A stretch of 64,000 nt of DNA. Source: Streptomyces sp. NBC_00459 (lineage in GTDB: Bacteria; Actinomycetota; Actinomycetes; Streptomycetales; Streptomycetaceae). The notes under the pieces are model-generated. The model saw nothing but the letters and a program-made list of their open reading frames with translations. It was not told where the DNA came from and ran no database searches. The stretch is taken from the NCBI RefSeq assembly GCF_036013955.1, contig NZ_CP107903.1, positions 372,001 to 436,000 on the forward strand. The letters run 5' to 3'. Below, piece after piece: positions 51,978 through 58,809 of the stretch. Numbering within the stretch: the first letter of the stretch is position 1; every line of letters starts with the position of its first letter. The position numbers were made by a program, and so were the translations under genes.

Positions 51978-53177
51978 TCATCGCACAGGGCCGCAGGAGT
52001 AGGCGGTTTCCGCCGGTCTGCCGCGATTGCCGTGCCAGTCCAGTATCAGGACCGTGGCGTCGTCCTTGAGGTTGCCGTGGCAGGCGCCGAGCACTGCTGC
52101 GGTCAGGCTCCGGACGGCTTCGCGCGGGTGCAGCGCACGTGTGTCGTGGACGACCGCGGCCAGGTCGACGGCCGCGGCACCGCGCTCCTGCATCCCGTCG
52201 GTGAGCAGGACCAGACGGTCTCCCGGGCACAGTTGCAGTTCCTGCAGGCGGTAGGAGCTGGGTGCCGCCACGCCGAAGGGCAGGTTGGCGGCGAGGGCCA
52301 GCTCTTCGACGGCGTCGCCGCGCAGCCGCAGTGGCCGGGGATGGCCGGCGTTGACCAGCTCGCACAGGCCTGTTTCGAGGTCGACGCGCAACAGCTGTCC
52401 GGTGGCGAGGCCTCGGCTGTGGCTCAACAGGGTCTCGTGGGCCTGCCGGGCCTGCTTGAGGGCGTCGCACCCGCTGCGGCGGGCCCGCCTTAGCGCTCCG
52501 ACCAGCAAGGTGGCCAACAGGGCGGAGTCCGTGTCGTGGCCCATGGCATCGGTGATCGACAGATGCAGGGTGTCTCGGTCGAGCGTGTAGTCGTAGGTGT
52601 CGCCGCCGATGTCGTCGGCCGGGACCAGTCCGGCGGCCAGAGTGAACTGCTCCGCCTCGCAGCAGGGGGCCGAGGGAAGCAGTTGGTGCTGGATCTCCGC
52701 GGCCAGACTGAGCTTGGTGGTGCGCCTGCCCAGGTGGTAGAGGTCGGTGAAGCGGCGGTCGGTGACGATGATGTAGGCCAGCGCGTGTGCGGCGTCGCGG
52801 ACCTGGCGCAGTACGGTGTCGTCGGCCGACTGCAGACCTACCTCCAGAACGCCGATGCAGTCGCCGCGGTTGGTGACCGGCGTGATGACGTTCCGTCCGC
52901 CTTGTCCGTCCGGTTCCACGTGCTGGCGTTGGCTCCGCAGAACGCCGTCGTAGACGCTGCCCTGAAGAGCGACCGGCCCGTCATCACCGACAGCCTCGTC
53001 GCCGGCCGCGGCGAGCCTGATCAGCCGCTGGCCGATCAGGTCGACGAACAGGAATGACACACGCTCGGCGCCGAACCGCTTCTGCAGGTCGTGCGCCACC
53101 ACGTCGACGGACTCACCGGGCGGGGCCGCTTCCGCAGCGGCCAGCAACTCGCCCAGTTCCAGATCTTCACCCTTCAC
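51978..53177 (-). CDS. GAF-PP2C (SpoIIE-type) phosphatase
   Basis: A 399-residue soluble protein. A GAF-like sensor covers about residues 15-140 (FGAERVSFLFVDLIGQ, then ITPVTNRGDCIGVLEVG). The SpoIIE/PP2C phosphatase occupies about 165-385 with metal motifs DIGGDTYDYTL, DAMGHDTDSALLA, LVLLTDGMQER and DDATVLIL. AGGAGG is placed ideally before the GTG at 53177. Such enzymes dephosphorylate anti-sigma antagonists. No cognate STAS or HATPase gene adjoins it, so its partner is encoded elsewhere, possibly the HATPase at 15701. Confidence 0.88.
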   Translation of the reverse strand: MKGEDLELGELLAAAEAAPPGESVDVVAHDLQKRFGAERVSFLFVDLIGQRLIRLAAAGDEAVGDDGPVALQGSVYDGVLRSQRQHVEPDGQGGRNVITPVTNRGDCIGVLEVGLQSADDTVLRQVRDAAHALAYIIVTDRRFTDLYHLGRRTTKLSLAAEIQHQLLPSAPCCEAEQFTLAAGLVPADDIGGDTYDYTLDRDTLHLSITDAMGHDTDSALLATLLVGALRRARRSGCDALKQARQAHETLLSHSRGLATGQLLRVDLETGLCELVNAGHPRPLRLRGDAVEELALAANLPFGVAAPSSYRLQELQLCPGDRLVLLTDGMQERGAAAVDLAAVVHDTRALHPREAVRSLTAAVLGACHGNLKDDATVLILDWHGNRGRPAETAYSCGPVR

Positions 53178-53582
53178 GACAACCTCCTGTCTGCTGCCGC
53201 AACTTCTTCCCCGAGTCCGCGCAACATCACCTGATCCGCATATTTTGCCTGGTCAAAGGCCATGTCAGATCGGTCAGGACGTGAACTCTGCGGACTCTGA
53301 CAGCGGTTGGGCAGCACGGAAGGCGATCCTCGCCCCGTCGTCGAACGAACCGAGGAGACTCACCCACCCCGCGGCAACTTGGCCCCGTGCGCCGTGCCGA
53401 AGCCGTCGGCGAGTACCTGGAAATCCACGGAGCCGTGGCCGCGGAACTCTTCCGGGAAGCCCTGCGCGGGATGCAGGCGGAGACCGAGGCGCTCGGCATG
53501 TGAACGGGACGCCCCGGCTGGTCCCCGCACCTCTCCCGGACAGAACGCACGCCTGAGCGCACAGGTCCACCAGTTCTCGTGC
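53178..53582. other. Intergenic region with a short coding-like frame
   Basis: A 38-codon plus-strand frame starting at GTG 53387 and ending at 53503 reads VRRAEAVGEYLEI, then HGAVAAELFREALRGMQAE and TEALGM. It has good codon bias and an amphipathic helix, but no ribosome-binding site. It may be the end of a decayed gene. Nothing else is seen in these 405 bases. Confidence 0.3.
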
Positions 53583-53975
53583 TCATCGCGCCCTTCGCGG
53601 CGGCGTGAAGACGTAGAGATCGAGGATGTCCGGGCAGGGAGCGATGCCCGGGCCGCCGGCCCGTACCCAGGCGGCGATGTCCTCGGTGGCGTCGGGGTCG
53701 TTGACGAGGCCGAGCCAGACCGGGCGGGCGCCCGCGGCTCGTGCGGCGGCGGAGGGCTGGACGACGACCACGTTTGCCTGGTCGCACACGTCGAGGCAGG
53801 CCGAGATGCGTACGGGGGCGTTCTCGGCCAGGCGCGCGGCCTGTCGGGCGTGATCGACCCCGGTCACTTTCGGGCTTCCGCAGCAGCAGTCCCGGCAGAT
53901 CACGATGCGGCACGGTGCCGGATGGGCAGGGGTGTGCTCTGTGCGGCCTTCCTCAGGTCGCTGCCGAGACGTCAC
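53583..53975 (-). CDS. Thioredoxin-like [2Fe-2S] ferredoxin-type protein
   Basis: A 130-residue protein with a cysteine set suited to a [2Fe-2S] cluster or metal: Cys27, Cys30, Cys31 and Cys32 in VICRDCCCGSP and Cys60/Cys64 in ISACLDVCDQ. The fold pattern is the thioredoxin-like ferredoxin family, with a hydrophobic NVVVVQP strand following. The GTG start overlaps the end of the ATPase gene by 23 bases, making it the fourth gene of the cobalamin-riboswitch operon. Related small ferredoxins are found in cobalamin and siderophore loci, where redox handling of the cobalt or iron centre is assumed. Confidence 0.75.
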   Translation of the reverse strand: MTSRQRPEEGRTEHTPAHPAPCRIVICRDCCCGSPKVTGVDHARQAARLAENAPVRISACLDVCDQANVVVVQPSAAARAAGARPVWLGLVNDPDATEDIAAWVRAGGPGIAPCPDILDLYVFTPPRRAR

Positions 53976-54780
53976 TGGTCGTGCTCCTCTCCCTGGGGGA
54001 TCCGTTCCGGGTGGCCTGGTCCGGCCGCAGGAATCGGATCACGGGGTGGCCGTGGTCGTGGCTGACTTCGGCTCGGACGCCGTAGACCTGTTCGATGAGT
54101 GCGGGGGTGAGAACCTCGGCCGGGATGCCTTCCGCGACGGCGCGTCCGTCACGCAGGACGAGCAGTCGGTCGCAGTACATCGCGGCGAGGTTGAGGTCGT
54201 GCAGGGCGACCACGGTGGTGACCGGCAGGCTCGCGACCAGGTCCAGCAGGTCGAGCTGGTGCTGGATGTCGAGGTGGTTGGTGGGTTCGTCGAGAAGGAG
54301 TTCGCGGGGTTGCTGGGCGAGGGCACGGGCGATCTGGGTGCGCTGGCGTTCGCCGCCGGACAGGGTGTGCCATGACTGGGAGGCGAGTTCGGTCAGTCCG
54401 GTGCGTACCAGGGCTTGCGTGACGGCCTCGGTGTCGGCGGTGGTGGCCGGTGTCCAGGCTCGGCGGTGCGGGATTCGGCCCAGGGCGACGACGTCTCGGA
54501 CGGTCAGCTCCGTCTGGGTGTGGGCGTGCTGCTCGACGGTGGCGATACGACGGGCCGTCGCACGGCGGCCGACCTCCGGGAGCGGACGTCCGTCCAGGGT
54601 GACGACCCCGGCAGTGGGTGCGAGGGTCCCGGCCAGGAGCCTCAACAGTGTTGATTTCCCTGAGCCGTTGGGGCCGAGCAGGCCGACGGTCTCCCCCGGC
54701 CTCAGGGTGAGGGTGACGCCGTCGACGACCACCTTGTCGGCGATGCGCCGGACGACGCGGTCCGCGTGCAGGCTGGTCAT
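53953..54780 (-). CDS. btuD: Cobalamin-type ABC transporter ATPase (BtuD-like)
   Basis: This 275-residue ATPase of the FecCD/BtuCD class has Walker A GPNGSGKST (about 36-44), signature LSGGERQRTQIARAL, Walker B LLLDEPTNHLD and switch His in VALHDLNLA. It starts at ATG 54780 with an ATGA overlap to the permease stop; the longer frame to 55614 is a shadow inside the permease gene. On protein sequence alone, siderophore import is equally possible, but the upstream riboswitch points to cobalamin or another corrinoid. Confidence 0.85.
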   Translation of the reverse strand: MTSLHADRVVRRIADKVVVDGVTLTLRPGETVGLLGPNGSGKSTLLRLLAGTLAPTAGVVTLDGRPLPEVGRRATARRIATVEQHAHTQTELTVRDVVALGRIPHRRAWTPATTADTEAVTQALVRTGLTELASQSWHTLSGGERQRTQIARALAQQPRELLLDEPTNHLDIQHQLDLLDLVASLPVTTVVALHDLNLAAMYCDRLLVLRDGRAVAEGIPAEVLTPALIEQVYGVRAEVSHDHGHPVIRFLRPDQATRNGSPRERSTTSDVSAAT

Positions 54781-55790
54781 GCCTTCCTCCGTCCGCGATA
54801 GAGCACGGCCACGAACGCCGGCACTCCGATCAGGGATGTCACCACGCCCACCGGGATCTCCTGAGGATCGAGGACGGTACGGGCGACGGTGTCCACCCAC
54901 ACCAGGAAGACCGCTCCGGTCAGCGCCGTGACCGGCAGGAGGCGGGCGTGCCCGGAACCGGTGAGCGCCCGTGTCACATGGGGCAGGACCAGACCGACGA
55001 AGCCGATGGCGCCGGCACAGCTGACCAGGGCGGCTGTGAGCAGCGCGGTCACGCACAGCAGGATCAGCCGGGTGCGGGCGACCCGGACTCCGAGCGAGGC
55101 GGCGGCCTCCTCGCCGAAGGCGAACGCGTCCAGGGTGCGGGCATGGCCGAGACAGACCAGGAGGGCGACGGCCAGGACGGCCGCGCAGAGCACCACCTGG
55201 CTCCAGTCGGCTCCCGTGAGGGAACCCAGCAGCCAGAAGAGCACGCCCCGGGTGGTCTCGGCGTCGGCGGAGGTCAGCACGATGAACGAGGTCAGCGCGG
55301 AGAACAGCTGCATGGCCGCGACCCCGGACAGCACGACCCGGTCGACGCTGTCGCCGAGGGTGTGGCTGAGCAGCAGCACCATCGCGAAGGAGAGCAGCGC
55401 GCCCAGGAAGGCACCCGCCGACATGGACACGACTCCCCCGCCCACCCCCAGCACGACCACGGCGACCGCTCCCGTGGACGCGCCGGAGGAGACACCGAGC
55501 ACGAACGGATCGGCCAGCGGGTTGCGCAGCAGCGACTGCATGACGGCCCCGCACACGGCGAGCCCGGCCCCGCACACGGCGGCGAGCAGGGTCCGCGGCA
55601 TACGCAGGTCCCAAACGATGCCGTCGCGCAGCGGCGCCAACGTGCTCTCACCGAGGCCCAGATGGGCCGCGACGGACGCCCACACATCGCCCGTGGAGAT
55701 GTCGGCGGGCCCGATCGTCACGGCGACCGCGACCGACGCGAGCAGTGCGACCAGTCCGCCGCCGGTCAACAGCAGGAGACGGGCGTTCAC
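54777..55790 (-). CDS. btuC: Cobalamin-type ABC permease (BtuC-like)
   Basis: A 337-residue FecCD-family permease with about ten helices. Typical motifs are LRMPRTLLAAVCGAGLAVCGA, with key residues RMPR near 50 and GAVMQSLLRNPLADPFVLGVSSGA near 80-105, and the cytoplasmic coupling region GFVGLVLPHVTRALTG near 265-285. The GTG start overlaps the stop of the binding-protein gene by four bases (GTGA), and the ATPase start overlaps its own stop by four bases. It acts as a dimer in the membrane to pass the corrinoid. Confidence 0.87.
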   Translation of the reverse strand: MNARLLLLTGGGLVALLASVAVAVTIGPADISTGDVWASVAAHLGLGESTLAPLRDGIVWDLRMPRTLLAAVCGAGLAVCGAVMQSLLRNPLADPFVLGVSSGASTGAVAVVVLGVGGGVVSMSAGAFLGALLSFAMVLLLSHTLGDSVDRVVLSGVAAMQLFSALTSFIVLTSADAETTRGVLFWLLGSLTGADWSQVVLCAAVLAVALLVCLGHARTLDAFAFGEEAAASLGVRVARTRLILLCVTALLTAALVSCAGAIGFVGLVLPHVTRALTGSGHARLLPVTALTGAVFLVWVDTVARTVLDPQEIPVGVVTSLIGVPAFVAVLYRGRRKA

Positions 55791-56815
55791 TTGGCGAGCC
55801 CGAAGTCGCGCAGCCCGGCGGCGACCTTCTCTATCCCTTCGACCGTGCGGATGGACGGGTTCATCGCCTGCCCGCTGAGCAGGACGTACCGCTTCTTCTT
55901 CACTGCGGTCAGATTGCGGGTGGCGGGGTTGGTCTCCAGGAAGCGGATCTTGGCCTTGGCGGTCTCCGCGGTCTGCTGCTTGCGGGTCAGGTCACCGATC
56001 ACGATGACGTCGGGGTCGCGGTCGGCGACGGTCTCCCAGCTGATCTGGGGCCACTCGTCGTGCGTGTCGGCGAAGACGTTCTTCGCGCCGACCACGCTGG
56101 TGACGGCGCCCGGCGCGCCGCAGCAGCCGGCCAGATAGGGCGACTGGGAGTTGGCGAACCAGTACATGAGGGAGACGTCGGAGGCGTGCAGTCCGGCGGT
56201 GGCCCGGCGCACCCGTTCCTGCAACTCGGCGACGAGCTTCTCGCCACGTTCCTCGATGCCGAACGCCCGTGCCAGGTCACGTATCTCGCCGTACACGGCG
56301 TCGAGCGTGAGCGGTGTGCTGCGCGATCCGTCGCCACCGCTGTCGTTGTCCTTGCCCGCCGAACAGTCGGAGGGCGAGACGTACGTGGGCACGCCCAGCT
56401 TCTCGAACCGGGCGCGGGTGGCGACGCCGCCCTTGCCGAGGGTGGACACGAACGACGCGGTGACGAAATCGGGTTCGGCGTCCAGGACCCTCTCGAAGGA
56501 GGGCGCGTTGTCCGCGAGCCGCGGCACGGACGCGTTGGCCTTCTCCAGCCCCTTCATGACGGGGTCGGTCCAGGTCGCCGTACCGGCCATGCGGTCGGCG
56601 AGACCGAGGGAGAGCAGGATCTCCGTGGTGCCCTGGTTCAGGGAGACGGCCCGCTTCGGGGCAGACGTCAAGGTGATCTTGTCGCCGCAGTTGTCGATGG
56701 TCACCGGGTAGCCCGCAGCGGCGGTCTTCCCGGGGTCGTCGGTGCCGCTCTTCGAGCCGACGCAGGCGGTGAGCAGCAGGGCGGACGTGAGCAGAAGTGC
56801 GGGGGTACGGAGCAC
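55787..56815 (-). CDS. btuF: Cobalamin-binding lipoprotein (BtuF-like)
   Basis: A 342-residue class III solute-binding lipoprotein. The signal ends in a good lipobox LLTAC (Cys18), and the binding fold starts at TIDNCGDKITLTSAPKRAVSLNQ with the family motif of a strand, a turn and TTEILLSLGLADRMAG. FANSQSPYLAGCCGAPG is an unusual Cys-Cys-Gly loop in the cleft region. TGAGG about nine bases ahead of the GTG is the ribosome-binding site. It is the first gene after the cobalamin riboswitch, which favours corrinoid binding over siderophore binding. Confidence 0.85.
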   Translation of the reverse strand: MLRTPALLLTSALLLTACVGSKSGTDDPGKTAAAGYPVTIDNCGDKITLTSAPKRAVSLNQGTTEILLSLGLADRMAGTATWTDPVMKGLEKANASVPRLADNAPSFERVLDAEPDFVTASFVSTLGKGGVATRARFEKLGVPTYVSPSDCSAGKDNDSGGDGSRSTPLTLDAVYGEIRDLARAFGIEERGEKLVAELQERVRRATAGLHASDVSLMYWFANSQSPYLAGCCGAPGAVTSVVGAKNVFADTHDEWPQISWETVADRDPDVIVIGDLTRKQQTAETAKAKIRFLETNPATRNLTAVKKKRYVLLSGQAMNPSIRTVEGIEKVAAGLRDFGLAK

Positions 56816-56867
56816 GGGTATGCCTCAGGGGTCGGGGCTCGTACGCGGAGCCTGGCCTACGGACGTC

Positions 56868-56888
56868 CCTCCGCACGGAGTGCGGAGG
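56868..56888 (-). promoter_or_regulatory. Hairpin directly after the cobalamin aptamer
   Basis: On the minus strand CCTCCGCA and TGCGGAGG form an eight-bp stem with a five-base loop right after the aptamer's P1 closing strand. The GGAGG in its arm resembles an anti-Shine-Dalgarno target, but no start codon follows within range. It may be part of the expression platform, a terminator-like hairpin without U-tract. Confidence 0.45.
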
Positions 56889-57020
56889 TGCCAGCAGGTC
56901 TTCGGACTCGGGTTCGTCCGGACGAGGCGCCTTCCCGGTCTCCCAGTGGCGTTCTGTGCCCCGCCCGTCCCCCTCACCGCTGCGCGTCAGTTCCGGATTC
57001 GCACCGGATTCCCTGGCCTC
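56888..57020 (-). promoter_or_regulatory. Cobalamin (B12) riboswitch aptamer
   Basis: Read on the minus strand, the segment contains GGGAATCCGGTGCGAATCC, then CTGACGCGCAGCGGT, ACGGGCGG, AACGCCACTGGG and CCGGGAAGGCGCC, and closes with the B12-box variant GAGTCCGAAGACCTGC. This is the conserved order of cobalamin riboswitches. P1 is formed by GCCAG (57017-57013) and CTGGC (56894-56890). It lies 73 bases ahead of the binding-protein gene and would switch the four-gene operon off when cobalamin is abundant. Confidence 0.93.
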
Positions 57021-57159
57021 GGATGTGGCTCGACTGGCCCGATGAGGCTATCAAGCCTGTCGTACGGTCGGTTCGCGCGATCGGTCCCGGATCACGGGAC
57101 GCACGAACGTGCCAGTGGGCAACGTCGGGTATCCGTTCCGACGACTTGGGCTTCCGCAT

Positions 57160-57200
57160 CGGGGTGGGGTGAGGCGTCGTCATGGCCTCACCCCACCCCG
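57160..57200 (-). terminator. 16-bp perfect hairpin after the 56-aa membrane protein gene
   Basis: A perfect stem (57160-57175 with 57185-57200) with a nine-base loop lies about 13 bases past the stop of the small gene. It separates that gene from the riboswitch promoter region on the same strand. Confidence 0.8.
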
Positions 57201-57213
57201 GATTCCGAGTCTG

Positions 57214-57384
57214 TCAGCGCCGTCGGCCGGACCAGCCGCTCCCGATTCCCGCAACGTGCAGGGCCAGGAGCATCAGACCGAGAAGCATGACGTTCGTGGA
57301 AGTGAAGACATCGTTCGTCGAGATTTCGGCAGCGTTGATCAGGAACGCGATGAAGAACAGGACTGCCGCGGCTATACCAAGCAT
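57214..57384 (-). CDS. Small membrane protein, 56 aa
   Basis: A protein with two hydrophobic helices (LGIAAAVLFFIAFLINAA and NVMLLGLMLLALHVAGIG) joined by a short polar loop EISTNDVFTST, and an Arg-rich C-terminus. GAGGAA lies upstream of the ATG at 57384; the longer frame to 57543 adds non-coding-like sequence. A strong hairpin follows. I recall similar two-helix proteins as unnamed in Streptomyces; no function is known. Confidence 0.7.
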   Translation of the reverse strand: MLGIAAAVLFFIAFLINAAEISTNDVFTSTNVMLLGLMLLALHVAGIGSGWSGRRR

Positions 57385-57740
57385 GGAGCGGATTCCTCTC
57401 GAAAGGGTGAGATCCGTGTGCCCCTTTATCTCGCTCTTAGGCCTCCGGCGATGGCGTCCCGTCGTGGGTGAGCAGTCCGACCGACGCGACGGCCACCGGG
57501 AGTGGCTGCCGGCCCGAAGGCCCCGAGGGTGCGAAGCGGTCAAGGCTCACACCGTCTGTCATTCGCCGAGCATGAGCGGTCGCAGATATAGCATCATCCG
57601 ACTTTTCTTGAGGCTTCCCCGGCCAGTACAGGAACAACAAGGCTGACGGCGGTCGGCCCTACGTAGGGTCCCGGGCAATGACGAGGAAGGCGCTGGCCCG
57701 AGCCTCGCGGTGACCAGAAGGAGATGCCGGTATCAGCAAT

Positions 57741-58106
57741 GTGGAGATTTGCCTCAAGGAGATCATGGCCTCGATCGAGGGCGCGTTGGGAACTGCTCTG
57801 GTCGACTACACCAGCGGTATGGCGCTGGGCACTCTCGGGGGTGGCAAAGACCTCGACCTGACGGTTGCCGCGGCGGGCAACACGGACGTGATCCGAGCCA
57901 AGACCCGCACCATGGAACACCTCGGACTCAAGGGCGAGATCGAGGACATCCTGATCACGCTCGGCAGCCAGTACCACATCCTCCGGCCGCTCAAGGGCCG
58001 TGGTGGCAACGGATTGTTCCTCTACCTCGTGCTCGACGCGAAGAAGTCCAATCTCGCGATGGCCCGCCACCAGCTCAAGAGCGTCGAGGGCCAACTGGAC
58101 GTGTAG
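57741..58106 (+). CDS. Roadblock/LC7-type protein
   Basis: A 121-residue protein with the Roadblock/LC7 fold pattern: IMASIEGALGTALVDYTSGMALG (key strand-turn ALVDYTSG), a central helix DVIRAKTRTMEHLGL, then EDILITLGSQYHILRPL and LFLYLVLDAKKSNLAMARHQL. In actinomycetes such proteins often accompany small GTPases and HATPase proteins in conservon operons, but none is adjacent. The GTG at 57741 is used; AAGGAG at 57718-57723 is too distant for it, so the exact start is uncertain, and ATG 57765 is an alternative. Confidence 0.75.
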   Translation: MEICLKEIMASIEGALGTALVDYTSGMALGTLGGGKDLDLTVAAAGNTDVIRAKTRTMEHLGLKGEIEDILITLGSQYHILRPLKGRGGNGLFLYLVLDAKKSNLAMARHQLKSVEGQLDV

Positions 58107-58143
58107 AAAGCTGCGTTCTCCGTGGCCCCGCACGCCCACCACT

Positions 58144-58159
58144 TGAAGATTTCTTCAAC
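58144..58159 (+). promoter_or_regulatory. Dyad TTGAAGA-TT-TCTTCAA, ArsR operator candidate
   Basis: A perfect 7-2-7 inverted repeat lies 146-161 bases ahead of the ArsR gene. Its size and AT-rich half-sites are like known ArsR-family operators, and it stands out in GC-rich DNA. Autoregulation of the regulator is the simplest reading. Confidence 0.45.
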
Positions 58160-58305
58160 TGGGCACATCCGGATCAGATCAATCCCATGGGCGTGCGGGG
58201 TCGGATGCACGAGGATCGGTCGGCAAGACCGCCTGCGGTGGCACGTACAGGGCCACCGAGCCCGGAGGCAGCCCGTCGAATGCGGCAGGGAGCGAGCGAT
58301 TCACC

Positions 58306-58677
58306 ATGCAGGTCCCCCTCTACCAGGCCAAGGCCGAGTTCTTCCGGATGCTCGGCCACCCGGTACGCATCCGGGTCCTGGAACTCCTACAGAACGGCCC
58401 CGTCCCCGTACGTGACCTGCTCAGCGAGATCGAGATCGAGCCCTCCAACCTCTCCCAGCAACTGGCGGTACTGCGCCGCTCGGGGATCGTGGTGTCCATC
58501 CGGGAGGGCTCCACCGTCAGTTACGCCCTGGCAGGCGGCGATGTGGCCGAGCTCCTGCGCGCGGCCCGCCGGATCCTTACCGAACTGATCACCGGCCAGG
58601 GCGAGTTGCTCGCCGAACTGCAGCAGGCGGACCCCCAGCGGGCCCTCACCCCGGGCGGATCCGACCGACGCTCCTGA
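58306..58677 (+). CDS. ArsR-family winged-helix repressor
   Basis: A 123-residue regulator. The winged helix spans about 12-90, with FFRMLGHPVRIRVLELLQNG at the start and the recognition helix in EPSNLSQQLAVLRRSG. The metal motif CVC of helix 3 is absent; the equivalent stretch has no cysteine, so it probably senses something other than a soft metal, or uses another site. GGGAG lies 12-16 bases upstream of the ATG. No transporter adjoins it, and the next gene converges. Confidence 0.85.
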   Translation: MQVPLYQAKAEFFRMLGHPVRIRVLELLQNGPVPVRDLLSEIEIEPSNLSQQLAVLRRSGIVVSIREGSTVSYALAGGDVAELLRAARRILTELITGQGELLAELQQADPQRALTPGGSDRRS

Positions 58678-58762
58678 CTCCATGGACCCGGTGGCCCACC
58701 CCTCGGACACCCAGGGGCCGCTGCGGGTAGGAGACCTGCCCCACCCGCACGCAAAAGCCCGA

Positions 58763-58788
58763 GGCGCCGGTCGTGGAAGGCCGGCGCC
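58763..58788 (-). terminator. Hairpin between ArsR and the secreted peptidase gene
   Basis: GGCGCCGG (58763-58770) and CCGGCGCC (58781-58788) form an eight-bp stem. On the minus strand the stem is followed by a short TTTT run (58754-58757 region), giving a fair terminator for the peptidase gene. Confidence 0.6.
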
Positions 58789-58809
58789 CCGGGGTCGGTG
58801 CGGGATGTG

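Noticed and set aside
53953..55614. Long version of the BtuD-like gene
   Set aside because: The extra N-terminus lies antiparallel-free within the permease gene in another frame; the ATGA junction at 54780 gives the normal ATPase start.
53953..56815. Assignment of the ABC operon to siderophore uptake
   Set aside because: The protein families allow it, but the upstream cobalamin riboswitch is stronger evidence for corrinoid transport.
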